From Acidobacteriaceae bacterium (GTDB lineage: Bacteria; Acidobacteriota; Terriglobia; Terriglobales; Acidobacteriaceae), in NCBI GenBank assembly GCA_003140785.1, contig PLKY01000130.1, positions 1 through 26,741 on the forward strand: DNA of 26,741 bases, read 5' to 3'. Shown piece after piece: positions 1-7,629 of the stretch (position 1 is its first letter; each line of letters opens with the position of its first letter). The position numbers and the translations under genes are program-made. A model generated the notes under the pieces. It was not told the DNA's origin. It searched no databases and worked only from the letters and a program-made list of their open reading frames with translations.

Positions 1-256
1 AGCTTTGTGGCAGGCGTCACAGCAGGCGAACTCGGCTTGCTGGCTGCATCTAAACCAGACAGGTGCTTGGATTGATTCGTGCCGCCCGAGGCACCTCCTG
101 CCCGGATGACGCGGGGCCGCCGTCCGCTCATCTGTAGCATGAAATCAAGGCGGAATTTGCGGTTCGTTGCTTGCGCAAAAGATCGCCGGAGAACTTTTCT
201 CCATTTGCCGTGTCTATCAGGACAGGGGAAACCCTGCTCACGAGAAGGAGATTTGG
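1..256. other. Left edge, no confident gene
   Basis: Two forward frames are open to the left edge: one stops at TGA 73-75 and the other near 119. The last codons of an upstream gene may therefore lie here, but I cannot tell which frame is real. The leader of the next gene contains two small perfect hairpins, GGAGAA-CTT-TTCTCC at 188-202 and CAGGG-GAAA-CCCTG at 223-236. The second sits just before the ribosome binding site. I see no clear promoter. Confidence 0.4.
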
Positions 257-1201
257 ATGAATCGGCCGATTCTGGTTTTCGCATTCGTCGCGGTCGCCAC
301 TGCGAGTCTTTTGGCGCAAGAGGCAAGCCAAACCACTCCTTACCAGGGAACCTCCAACCCACCCCCGGACGACTCGATCATTACCGACTCTGGCGAACAG
401 CCGCTGGCCAAGCCGCCCGCTGGCCATCCTCTCAATACGCCGGCCACGCAGCCTGCCACCGCGTCTCCCGCAACGCCGGTGCAACAGTCTGTCCCTGCGG
501 GTAACCCGTCGACGGTAGTTGTCGGTTCTGACAATGGCATAGTGCAGCCCGCGCCTTCGGCGACTGCGCCGAATCTTGCATCGACTCCTGCACTCTATGA
601 TCCCGATGGCGACATCGTGCATCCGGCTCCGCTCGGCCCCGGTGAAATTCGCGAGGGAACGATGATTCGCGTTCGGCTTCTCAACGATTTGTCGAGCGCC
701 TTTACGGAGCAAGGCCAGACCTTCCGCAGCCGCGTTGCGTCCGATGTTCTTTCCGGTGGCAATGTCGTGATTCCTACCGGCGCAGAAATCTCTGGAAAAG
801 TTGTTGAGGCTTCAACCGGCCGCTTCGGCGGGCACGGCACATTGATGCTACGGCCGGAGACGGTTACGCTTCCCAACGGCGAGAGCTTCCGGTTGCACGC
901 GATGGTCGCGAGCGCTCCGGGTACACACACACGCGTTGGTGGCGAAGGTGTGATTGCCCCCGATTCACGAAAGCTACGCGCGGGCATTGAATACGGCGGC
1001 GCTGTGGGAGTTGGCGCAGTGGCGGGCGCCTACCTGGGTGGACCCGTTGGCGCGCTGGCCGGCAGCCTCGTAGGCGCGGGAATCGTGACGACACATCTGC
1101 TGATCAGCCACCCGCAGGCGCACCTCGATTCCGGTGACGTGCTGATGCTGACGCTGACCGAGCGCATGCACATGGAGCCGGTCGCCAACAGCGGCAATTA
1201 A
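257..1201 (+). CDS. Secreted glycine-zipper protein, function unknown
   Basis: The ATG at 257 follows AGAAGGAGA (243-251) and opens directly into a signal peptide, so I prefer it to the upstream in-frame start at 167. The product has 314 residues. Residues 1-20 form a hydrophobic signal sequence ending at LLA-Q. Residues 25-125 are Pro/Ala/Thr-rich low complexity. Residues 130-220 look like a beta-rich domain (EGTMIRVRLLNDLSS, then IPTGAEISGKVVEA), reminiscent of the C-terminal domain of TrbI/VirB10-like proteins. Residues 247-275 are a glycine zipper (GGAVGVGAVAGAYLGG), which could insert in a membrane. No other secretion genes lie nearby, so a conjugation role is not supported. It is probably a periplasmic or outer-membrane-associated protein. 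Confidence 0.8.
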   Translation: MNRPILVFAFVAVATASLLAQEASQTTPYQGTSNPPPDDSIITDSGEQPLAKPPAGHPLNTPATQPATASPATPVQQSVPAGNPSTVVVGSDNGIVQPAPSATAPNLASTPALYDPDGDIVHPAPLGPGEIREGTMIRVRLLNDLSSAFTEQGQTFRSRVASDVLSGGNVVIPTGAEISGKVVEASTGRFGGHGTLMLRPETVTLPNGESFRLHAMVASAPGTHTRVGGEGVIAPDSRKLRAGIEYGGAVGVGAVAGAYLGGPVGALAGSLVGAGIVTTHLLISHPQAHLDSGDVLMLTLTERMHMEPVANSGN

Positions 1202-1304
1202 TCGGCAGCAGATTTGCGGATCTCTCCCCTCGTAGTGCGGCTTAAGCTGCCTGTCGGGCGCCGAGCCTGCTAGACTCCCTCTTGCGTCGCACGAGGGTGC
1301 AACC

Positions 1305-2171
1305 ATGGTCGATATAGAAACGGTAGCTATCGTCGGCGCTGGAACCATGGGTTCGGGCATTGCGCACGTCTTTGCGCGCTCGGGATTTCAGGTGCTCCTC
1401 TTCGATGTGGAACAGCGCTTCCTTGACCGCGCCCTCGGCCAGATTCGCACCAACCTCGGGCGCGAGGCCGCTAAAGGCAAGCTGGATGCGGCGGAGGTTG
1501 AAACGGCCCTCGCGCGGATCACAGCGACCGTCGACCGCGACGCCCTAACCAATGCCGAATTCGCCGTTGAGGCTGCGCCTGAACGGTTCGAAATGAAGGC
1601 CGAGATCTTCCGTGCGCTCGACCGGATCCTGCCCGAGAGCGCGATTCTCGCGAGCAATACTTCTTCTATCTCGATCACGCGGCTGGGCGCGCTCACAGGC
1701 CGAGCGGCACAGGTCATCGGCATGCATTTCTTCAATCCCGTGCCCGTGATGGCGCTGGTGGAGGTGGTACGCGGCCTCGCCACCAGCGATTCGACGTATG
1801 CCACGGTGCATGAGCTTTCTGTGTTGGTGGGCAAGACTCCCGTCGAGGTGAGCGATGCACCGGGCTTCGTCTCGAATCGTGTACTGATGCCGCTCATCAA
1901 CGAGGCAGCGTTCGCGGTGATGGAAGGGGTTGCTACGCCGGAGGCCATCGATCAGGTCTTTAAACTCGGGATGGCTCATCCGATGGGACCGCTAACACTC
2001 GCCGACTTCATCGGGCTCGACGTCTGCGTCGACATTCTGCGCGTGCTGCAGGAGGGCTTCGGCGATCCCAAATATCGTCCATGCCCGCTGCTGGTGCGCA
2101 TGGTGGATGCCGGTTGGCTGGGACGGAAGTCGGGACGGGGCTTCTATACGTACCAGAAGCAGTTCCTTTAG
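1305..2171 (+). CDS. 3-hydroxyacyl-CoA (3-hydroxybutyryl-CoA) dehydrogenase
   Basis: This soluble NAD-dependent enzyme oxidises L-3-hydroxyacyl-CoA to 3-ketoacyl-CoA, or runs in reverse, in fatty acid or butanoate metabolism. The 288 residues match the usual length of the stand-alone family. The N-terminal Rossmann domain begins with GAGTMGSG (residues 11-18). Residues S120-N-terminal region and HFFNPVPVM (catalytic H141) with E153 in LVEVV match the active site. The C-terminal domain ends in GWLGRKSGRGFYTY, a strong family signature. No thiolase or enoyl-CoA hydratase gene is adjacent, so the exact pathway (beta-oxidation, butanoate or phenylacetate) is not fixed by context. Hbd and PaaH are the closest named relatives. 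Confidence 0.93.
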   Translation: MVDIETVAIVGAGTMGSGIAHVFARSGFQVLLFDVEQRFLDRALGQIRTNLGREAAKGKLDAAEVETALARITATVDRDALTNAEFAVEAAPERFEMKAEIFRALDRILPESAILASNTSSISITRLGALTGRAAQVIGMHFFNPVPVMALVEVVRGLATSDSTYATVHELSVLVGKTPVEVSDAPGFVSNRVLMPLINEAAFAVMEGVATPEAIDQVFKLGMAHPMGPLTLADFIGLDVCVDILRVLQEGFGDPKYRPCPLLVRMVDAGWLGRKSGRGFYTYQKQFL

Positions 2172-2182
2172 AGCAAGATACG

Positions 2183-2207
2183 AATTCCTTACCAAAAGTA
2201 AGGAATT
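2183..2207. promoter_or_regulatory. Perfect palindrome, likely antitoxin operator
   Basis: AATTCCTTAC (2183-2192) and GTAAGGAATT (2198-2207) are exact reverse complements separated by CAAAA. The site lies 29 bases before the antitoxin ATG and 11 bases after the dehydrogenase stop. No T-run follows, so a terminator is less likely than an operator. AbrB-type antitoxins commonly repress their own operon through such sites; that role here is inference. TATAAA at 2212-2217 could be a -10 element. Confidence 0.6.
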
Positions 2208-2236
2208 GCCCTATAAATATTGGCGAGGAACATCCC

Positions 2237-2491
2237 ATGACCACCGCAGCAGTCACTTCCAAAGGGCAGATCACCATTCCCATCGAGGTGCGGAAGAAGC
2301 TCGGTCTAAAGCCCGGTGACCGCGTGCGATTTGTGGAAGGTGAAAACGGCGAAATCATCCTTAAGCCAAAGACCGGATCCATCATGGACCTCGAAGGGAT
2401 CGTGCCCTGGAAAGGCAAGCCGGTAACGATTGAGGAAATGAACGAAACGATTGCCAAGGGTTGGTCCGGGCAATTGACGTTTGAGGATTGA
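2237..2491 (+). CDS. vapB: AbrB/SpoVT-type antitoxin (VapB-like)
   Basis: This 84-residue swapped-hairpin DNA-binding protein is the expected antitoxin of a type II pair. The N-terminal SKGQITIPIEVRKKLGLKPG (residues 8-27) is the classic AbrB/MazE-like signature, followed by DRVRF and a basic strand. The C-terminal half (residues 45-84) is acidic and probably wraps around the toxin. The ATG at 2237 is chosen because the domain begins there; an in-frame opening further upstream runs through the palindrome. The toxin gene starts 10 bases after the stop, and the operator-like palindrome lies upstream, so autoregulation by antitoxin or complex is likely (inference). Confidence 0.9.
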   Translation: MTTAAVTSKGQITIPIEVRKKLGLKPGDRVRFVEGENGEIILKPKTGSIMDLEGIVPWKGKPVTIEEMNETIAKGWSGQLTFED

Positions 2492-2501
2492 GCCGCGTTC
2501 C

Positions 2502-2894
2502 ATGACCGGCCTCGACACGAACATTCTGGTTCGGTTCTTTACGAAGGACGATCCACTTCAGAGCGCCAAGGCGAAAGAGTTTCTGCGGACCCTCTCGGTC
2601 GAATCGCCCGGTTTCATCTCCCTCGTTTCCCTTATCGAGCTGGTGTGGGTTCTACGCAGCCGATATCAGCTGAGTAAAGCTGACCTCATTGTCTGCGTGG
2701 AGCGGCTGCTCGATTTGCCGGAGTTGATATTGGAAGGTCAGGCGGCAGTGGCACAGTCTCTCGCGAAATTCTCCATGGGGAGGATGGATTTCGCAGATTG
2801 CCTCATCGAGAGCAGCGGACACGTTGCCGGTTGCCGGCATACGGTCACCTTCGATGAGAGTGCTGCGAGGACTTCGGGCATGAAGCTGCTTTAG
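2502..2894 (+). CDS. vapC: PIN-domain ribonuclease toxin (VapC-like)
   Basis: This is the likely toxin partner of the preceding antitoxin. PIN proteins are Mg-dependent RNases that cleave tRNA or rRNA. The product has 130 residues. It opens with TGLDTNILVRF (D5). E46 in SLIELVWV, D96/D99 in RMDFADCLI and D118 in VTFDES complete the acidic active site, so the toxin looks intact. ATG 2502 is preferred over the in-frame TTG at 2481, because the family begins just before the LDTN strand and the TTG lies inside the antitoxin gene. The genes are 10 bases apart and probably cotranscribed. Confidence 0.9.
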   Translation: MTGLDTNILVRFFTKDDPLQSAKAKEFLRTLSVESPGFISLVSLIELVWVLRSRYQLSKADLIVCVERLLDLPELILEGQAAVAQSLAKFSMGRMDFADCLIESSGHVAGCRHTVTFDESAARTSGMKLL

Positions 2895-2907
2895 CCCGGC
2901 GCAACCT

Positions 2908-3318
2908 CTACCCACTCTTCGCCATCAGCTTGCGAATGGGCTCATTGTCCGCATAGACCCGCCATTCCGCGATGAGGCCATCCTCGACGAACGCCCGCAA
3001 GGCAATCGGTGTGTGCCAGTGGTTTTCAGGAGTGAGCTGCCCGTTCTTCGTATAGGTGCCCTGCGCGACGCCCAGCAGGATCACGACGGAGCCATTAGCG
3101 AAGCTTTCTTCGATAGCGAGCGCGTAATCGGGCACGATCTTGAAGTAGCCAAGCCAGCCACCGCGCATCTTCTCACGCCCCTCGACGACATTGCCCAAGG
3201 AGTCCACAAAGCGGTGCCCAGGCGACATCAGAGCTACCATCCCCTCGACATCCTGCCGATTCAAGGCGCGTACGAAGGCATTCGTCACCGATTGGGGCGA
3301 GTTCGTGGCTGATTCCAT
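2908..3318 (-). CDS. SnoaL/NTF2-like protein
   Basis: This 136-residue cytoplasmic protein has the cone-shaped NTF2 fold pattern. It has N-terminal helices (VTNAFVRALNRQDVEGMVALM), then HRFVDSLGNVVEGREKMRGGW, and late strands ending in LIAEWRVYADNEPIRKLM. The family covers ketosteroid-isomerase-like enzymes and many ligand-binding proteins of unknown substrate, so only the fold can be named. It converges on the toxin gene, with 13 bases between stops, and is divergent from the permease pair at 3485. No regulatory site is evident. A second, unrelated NTF2-like protein lies at 15774. Confidence 0.82.
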   Translation of the reverse strand: MESATNSPQSVTNAFVRALNRQDVEGMVALMSPGHRFVDSLGNVVEGREKMRGGWLGYFKIVPDYALAIEESFANGSVVILLGVAQGTYTKNGQLTPENHWHTPIALRAFVEDGLIAEWRVYADNEPIRKLMAKSG

Positions 3319-3484
3319 GCGTCACCGCCTTTTCCAGATAGTATGCATGGTGCGTCGCCGTAGGGGAACTGTGTCTTCCCGAACTGCGTATATTCTTCCA
3401 GGCCATGATTTGACTTGATTAGGCCCCGACCTTTTACCTGCTCGTAGCGCATTACCATTTAAAGACGAGGCAAGTCGAACCGTC

Positions 3485-4738
3485 ATGCAGACCTTCTCCG
3501 ACACACTCGGTCAGGTGTTCCGCGCCATCGCGGCCAATAAGCTGCGTAGCTTCCTGACCATGTTCGGCATTGCGTGGGGCGTCGGATCGCTGCTGGTGCT
3601 GGTAGGACTCGGCGAAGGTTTCCGCAGTGGCCAGCACAGGCAACTGGCGACCTTCGGCGACGACTTGGTGATGATGTGGAACGCCACCATCCCCGCCCTC
3701 GCCAACCAGCACACGGGCATGCGGCCCTACGAGTTCACGCCGGGCGACGAGGCCGCCCTTCGCTCCCTCCCAGAACTGCGCGCTGTCACCGGCTTTCTGC
3801 AGCGCAACGATCTCTATGAAGTCAGTGCCTACGCCAACTCCTCTGGCCAGGTGATGGGCGTCGAGCCGAATTATGCCGATGTCCGCTTTGTCCCCATCGC
3901 CGAAGGCCGCTTCATCGACAAGACAGATCTCGCCGACCGCCGCCGCGTCGTAGTGCTCGGCTTTAAAAGCGCAACACTGTTGTTTCCCGGCCGGCCCATG
4001 CTGGGCGAGACTATCAACATCAACGACGTCAGCTTCACCGTCGTTGGCCGCGTAGCGACGATCAGCCGCGGCAACAACGACGGCGACAATCAGAAGGTCT
4101 ACATCCCCGTTACCGTCATGCAGGAACTGTTCGCCATGAAAGGCGACAATATCCCGCACGATGCGTTGAGTTCCATCCAGTATCAGCCCACCACCAGGGG
4201 CGACACCACCGCGGCCGTCCCCGCCGTCCATCGCGTGATCGCCGAGCGGCACGGCTTCGACCCCTCTCTCAAAGATGCGTTCGAAGAGTGGGACACTATT
4301 CAGGAAGAACACATGATTGGCGCCATCTTCAACGCCATGGACATTTTTCTCGGCGGCGTGGGCATTGTCACTCTGGCGCTTGGCGCGGTGGGAATCATCA
4401 ACATCATGCTCGTTTCCGTCAGTGAGCGCACCCGCGAGATCGGTTTGCTCAAGGCTCTCGGAGCTACAAAGCGCAGCATCCTGGCCCAGTTCTTCTGGGA
4501 GGGCCTTCTGTTGACTGCAGTGAGCGGTCTCATCGGCATCGCGGTTTCCGCAGGTGGCATGTGGATTCTTCAGGAACTTCTCACCGGCAAGGTGCCGGGA
4601 TTCGATCCGCCGCGCCTGGTGCCATGGTCGGCCGCAATGGCCTTGGTTTGCCTGGTGCTCTGCGGCGTGGTAGCGGGCCTCTATCCGGCCAGCAAGGCGG
4701 CACAGCTGGATCCGATCGAAGCGCTACGGCGTGAGTAA
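3485..4738 (+). CDS. MacB/FtsX-type ABC transporter permease, copy 1
   Basis: This 417-residue inner-membrane protein has the architecture of MacB-type permeases. The first transmembrane helix (about 20-43, LTMFGIAWGVGSLLVLVGL) is followed by a large periplasmic domain (about 45-275). Three C-terminal helices then follow (about 283-310, 333-360 and 376-402). The cytoplasmic loop SERTREIGLLKALGATKRSI is the typical coupling segment, and the end LYPASKAAQLDPIEALRRE is diagnostic. MacB proper carries an N-terminal ATPase; here it is absent and no separate ATPase gene is nearby. The next permease starts 18 bases later, so they form an operon and perhaps a heterodimer. Substrate unknown: macrolide, lipoprotein, peptide or signal are all possible. 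Confidence 0.92.
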   Translation: MQTFSDTLGQVFRAIAANKLRSFLTMFGIAWGVGSLLVLVGLGEGFRSGQHRQLATFGDDLVMMWNATIPALANQHTGMRPYEFTPGDEAALRSLPELRAVTGFLQRNDLYEVSAYANSSGQVMGVEPNYADVRFVPIAEGRFIDKTDLADRRRVVVLGFKSATLLFPGRPMLGETININDVSFTVVGRVATISRGNNDGDNQKVYIPVTVMQELFAMKGDNIPHDALSSIQYQPTTRGDTTAAVPAVHRVIAERHGFDPSLKDAFEEWDTIQEEHMIGAIFNAMDIFLGGVGIVTLALGAVGIINIMLVSVSERTREIGLLKALGATKRSILAQFFWEGLLLTAVSGLIGIAVSAGGMWILQELLTGKVPGFDPPRLVPWSAAMALVCLVLCGVVAGLYPASKAAQLDPIEALRRE

Positions 4739-4756
4739 AAAGCTAGGAGCTGATTC

Positions 4757-5998
4757 ATGCTGAGAGACATTCTGGGCCAAGCGTGGGGAGCGATGGTCTA
4801 CAACCGGCGGCGCACGGCCATCACCATGGTCGGCATGGCCTGGGGCATCGCCACCGTGGTGCTTCTGGTAGCCTATGGCGCCGGATTCAGCGCCGCCATC
4901 GAAACCATCTTCGCCAAGTTTGGAACCAACACCATCATCTTCTGGGGCGGCCGAACCAGTGAGCAGGCAGGCGGCGATAAGGCGGGGGCGCGCGTGCGCT
5001 TCACTCTCGACGACCTCGATCGCGTCTCCAATAGCGTTCCTGGCATCCTGCATATTTCGCCGTACGCAACCAAGAACGTTCCCGTGCAGAACGACCTCCA
5101 CACCTACACCTGGGCCGTAGACGGAGTCCGTCCCACCTATCAGGAGATCTGGAAGCTCAACCTCGAACAGGGCCGCTTCTTCAGTGGGGCCGAGGACCAG
5201 GCGCGCGCCCATGTTTGCATCCTCGGATCGGAAAACAAAATCAAGCTTTTTTCAGGTGGATGGGCGCTGGGGGAAAGCATTCGCCTCAACGGCGAAATCT
5301 TTACTGTCATCGGCGTCATGAAACCCAAGATGCAGGAAGGCGACAACGACGACAGCAACCGAAACATCTATGTCCCGTTCAACACCATGAGCGACCTCGT
5401 GGACACGCATTATCTTGATAGCATTTGGCTCGATTATCGCGGCGATAATGAGCTTGTCGAAAAGGCTCTCCGCGAGACCATGGGAGCCGCGCATCACTTC
5501 CGGCCTTCGGATCACAACGCCATGGGCGTCGCCAACCTGATGACCCAGGTCAAGGTGTTTCGCCTGCTATCGATTGCACTGTCGATTCTGCTGACTCTCG
5601 TGGGTGCGCTGACCCTGGGAATTGCCGGCATCGGCCTGATGAACATCATGCTGGTCGCCGTGCAGCAGCGCACCCGCGAAATCGGCATTGAAAAGGCGCT
5701 CGGCGCCCGCAGGCACCACATCCTCATCCAATTTCTAGCCGAAGCACTCGCCATCACTGTTGTTGGTGGAGTGGCCGGCATTGCTTTGGCCTATGCGGTC
5801 TCTGCCCTGGTGGGACGCATTACGTTCTACAGCGCCCTGGCAAAGAACGCCGAATCCGCCGACATCCGCCTCCTCATCTCGCCCACTTCGGTCGTCGTGG
5901 CCACCGTGATCCTGATCGTCACGGGGTTGGTGAGCGGCATGATCCCGGCAATCCGCGCCGCCAACCTCGATCCGATCGAAGCGCTAAGGTACGAATAG
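4757..5998 (+). CDS. MacB/FtsX-type ABC transporter permease, copy 2
   Basis: This 413-residue protein is a paralogue of the upstream permease with the same plan. It has helix 1 near residues 18-42 (TMVGMAWGIATVVLLVAYGAG), a periplasmic core domain to about 265, three C-terminal helices, the loop QQRTREIGIEKALGARRHHI and the end IPAIRAANLDPIEALRYE. The start at 4757 follows AGCTAGGAGC (4741-4750). Sequence identity with the partner is clear only around the membrane segments, so the two are diverged and could pair as a heterodimer. No ATPase or membrane-fusion protein is encoded next to them. The gene ends directly at the repeat element at 5999. Confidence 0.92.
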   Translation: MLRDILGQAWGAMVYNRRRTAITMVGMAWGIATVVLLVAYGAGFSAAIETIFAKFGTNTIIFWGGRTSEQAGGDKAGARVRFTLDDLDRVSNSVPGILHISPYATKNVPVQNDLHTYTWAVDGVRPTYQEIWKLNLEQGRFFSGAEDQARAHVCILGSENKIKLFSGGWALGESIRLNGEIFTVIGVMKPKMQEGDNDDSNRNIYVPFNTMSDLVDTHYLDSIWLDYRGDNELVEKALRETMGAAHHFRPSDHNAMGVANLMTQVKVFRLLSIALSILLTLVGALTLGIAGIGLMNIMLVAVQQRTREIGIEKALGARRHHILIQFLAEALAITVVGGVAGIALAYAVSALVGRITFYSALAKNAESADIRLLISPTSVVVATVILIVTGLVSGMIPAIRAANLDPIEALRYE

Positions 5999-6131
5999 AG
6001 CAGGGAATAGGGCACAGGGATTAGAAATGCCCGGCATTCGATAGAGACCGCACGACCGCTATCGCCCCGCAACTGCGACGGGGATTTTGAATCTCCGATT
6101 GAGCCCGATCGACTATTCCCTATTCCCTGTT
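5999..6131. repeat. GGGAA-type inverted-repeat element A
   Basis: CAGGGAATAGGG (6001-6012) is the exact reverse complement of CCCTATTCCCTG (6118-6129), with about 105 bases between. The left arm continues into a further CAGGGATTAG and the right arm into GACTATT, so each arm holds two or three copies of a 7-8 base GGGAAYA unit. It fills the space between convergent genes ending at 5998 and 6136. It could act as a bidirectional terminator or be a dispersed non-autonomous element. A related element lies at 7481. Confidence 0.7.
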
Positions 6132-6135
6132 TTAC

Positions 6136-6834
6136 TCACACCGGCGGAATCGCATCAACCACTGGAATCCCGTCAGGCAGCGTGAATTTGAAGGCGTCAT
6201 CTGGGATTGCCACATTGGTTTCTTCGCCGGAAAAGGTGAAGCGCGTGACAGCGCCGTCGCTCTCTTCAATCTCGATGGCGGCGATGGCTCCCGTGCCAGG
6301 CACGATCGTGAGCGAGATGCGGCGCACTCGATTCTCCTGCCCCTTCGGCTGTCCGATCAGCATGTACTCGCCGTGGCCCGCGGGCGTGGGCGCGAGTTGA
6401 AGGCCGGTCAGCTCCTTATCGAGCTGGGTATGGCCAAGGAGAAAGCGCAGTGGCGAGCGCAGATCGTCGAGCTCCTTGGCCGGAATCCGCTGTACCTGGG
6501 TTGCGCCTCGCACGTAGAACCAGGCGAATTTGCCGTCGATGAGAAAGAGCTTGCCCGCGGGAGAGGTGTAGTCCCAGCGCATGCGTCCAGGCTTCAGCAG
6601 GAGCAGCGTACCGCTCTCGGCGCGCGACATACCCAGGCCTTCATAGCTCTCAGTAAAGTTGGCGCGCAGCGAATGGAGCCGGTTGTAGTGGCTATCGACG
6701 AGTTGCGCGATTGCATGGGCGTCCATGGACGCCGCCACCTGCTCAGAAAGCGGGCGTTGTTGAGCGCCGAGGCATGTTGAGAATGACGCGGTCAGAATCA
6801 ATCCGCCGGTCAACAACTGGCAGAATCGGATCAT
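6136..6834 (-). CDS. LolA-like outer-membrane lipoprotein carrier family protein
   Basis: This 232-residue exported protein resembles the periplasmic chaperone LolA, which moves lipoproteins from the LolCDE transporter to the outer membrane. A signal peptide covers about residues 1-24 (LLTGGLILTASFSTCLGA-QQ); the cysteine does not sit in a good lipobox. Family features include LRANFTESYEG, SGTLLLLKPGRMRWDYTSP, GKFAWFYV and a late beta strand ending DAFKFTLPDGIPVVDA. The start at 6834 is chosen because its ATG overlaps the TGA of the upstream pilin gene (ATGA), which indicates translational coupling; an in-frame ATG lies 18 bases earlier. Acidobacterial LolA relatives may serve other lipid-carrier roles, so the family is firmer than the function. 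Confidence 0.85.
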   Translation of the reverse strand: MIRFCQLLTGGLILTASFSTCLGAQQRPLSEQVAASMDAHAIAQLVDSHYNRLHSLRANFTESYEGLGMSRAESGTLLLLKPGRMRWDYTSPAGKLFLIDGKFAWFYVRGATQVQRIPAKELDDLRSPLRFLLGHTQLDKELTGLQLAPTPAGHGEYMLIGQPKGQENRVRRISLTIVPGTGAIAAIEIEESDGAVTRFTFSGEETNVAIPDDAFKFTLPDGIPVVDAIPPV

Positions 6835-7385
6835 TGCACCATCTGGGTGCAATTGGTGCCGCCTGCGGGGTCGGCTTTCATCGCGCCGCCTGCCTCCAGG
6901 CAGAAGCCGCGGTCCCCTGTTTTCCCCGGTGTCGCTGGAACGGCCGTCGCCGTGTAGCTCGTGATGCGGTCGCCGTTATTGATCGTCACCTTCGTGCAGT
7001 TGGTGATAGTGAAGACATAGCCCGACTTGATGCCGGTGGCAAGCTCGCCGTTGATCATGCCCGCAGCGGTTGGGCTCGACGTTCCGGTGCTGGGGTCGCC
7101 ACCCAGAGCCGTAAGGCTGCAGGCGAATCCGTTGGTCGGGTAGGTGGATTCGTACATCGACTCGGCCTGCTCGATGGTTTGCAGCGACTTTTGCGCGGAG
7201 AGTTCGTTGGCATGCTTGCGAATCTTGCCCGCGGTGGGAATGGCCACCAGCATCAGGATGAGGATGATGGAGATGACGATCAGCAGTTCCATCAGCGTGA
7301 AGCCATTCGGCCGCGTAAAGCCGCTCTGGCGCTCTTCGCGGCGCATGCCGCGCCGATTGCCACAAATTGAGAACTTGCCCTTCAT
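6831..7385 (-). CDS. Type IV pilin / GspG-like pseudopilin
   Basis: This 184-residue protein carries a prepilin signal. A basic leader ends in RPNG, then FTLMELLIVISIILILMLVA follows, with cleavage expected after G28 and the conserved Glu at position +5 of the mature protein. One long hydrophobic helix follows (mature residues 1-25), then a globular domain with cysteines in FACSLTALG, TNCTKV and RGFCLEAGG that could form disulfides. It belongs to the pilus or type II secretion major pilin group. No peptidase, ATPase or secretin gene is nearby, so it is probably an orphan minor pilin or is served in trans. The start is uncertain: 7418, 7385 and 7346 are all in frame, and none has a strong ribosome binding site. 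Confidence 0.85.
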   Translation of the reverse strand: MKGKFSICGNRRGMRREERQSGFTRPNGFTLMELLIVISIILILMLVAIPTAGKIRKHANELSAQKSLQTIEQAESMYESTYPTNGFACSLTALGGDPSTGTSSPTAAGMINGELATGIKSGYVFTITNCTKVTINNGDRITSYTATAVPATPGKTGDRGFCLEAGGAMKADPAGGTNCTQMVQ

Positions 7386-7480
7386 GAGAATCCAAAGCCT
7401 CTGATGCGAGCCGGACATACCGGTCCATCCGACAAAATGCTACAACTTATGGACGCAGAAGGGAAATGGGACGCTCGGGA

Positions 7481-7629
7481 AGAGCAGGGAGCAGGGAACA
7501 GGGAACAGGGAACTGAACCTCTCTTTGGTTCTAATAAGAGAACGAACAAGTAACTTTGCTGCTGCGCCGCGAGGAAAATTAAGGATTCAGGTCCAGCACG
7601 AACAACTATTCCCTGTTCCCTGCTCTTTT
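7481..7629. repeat. GGGAA-type inverted-repeat element B
   Basis: GCAGGGAACAGGGAA (7491-7505) pairs exactly with TTCCCTGTTCCCTGC (7609-7623). An alternative register pairs AGAGCAGGGA at 7481-7490 with the right arm, because the left arm holds a tandem run of CAGGGAA units. About 103 bases separate the arms. It lies between the start of the pilin gene and the stop of the M16 peptidase, whose stop codon abuts the right arm. Arm sequence and spacing match element A; the interiors do not obviously match. Confidence 0.72.

Noticed and set aside
188..236. Two small hairpins before the first gene as a riboswitch
   Set aside because: Each stem has only 5-6 pairs and no known aptamer motif is visible.
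3452..4312. Minus-strand open frame of 286 codons opposite the first permease
   Set aside because: It is His/Gly/Asp-rich antisense shadow of a clear permease gene with no domain of its own.
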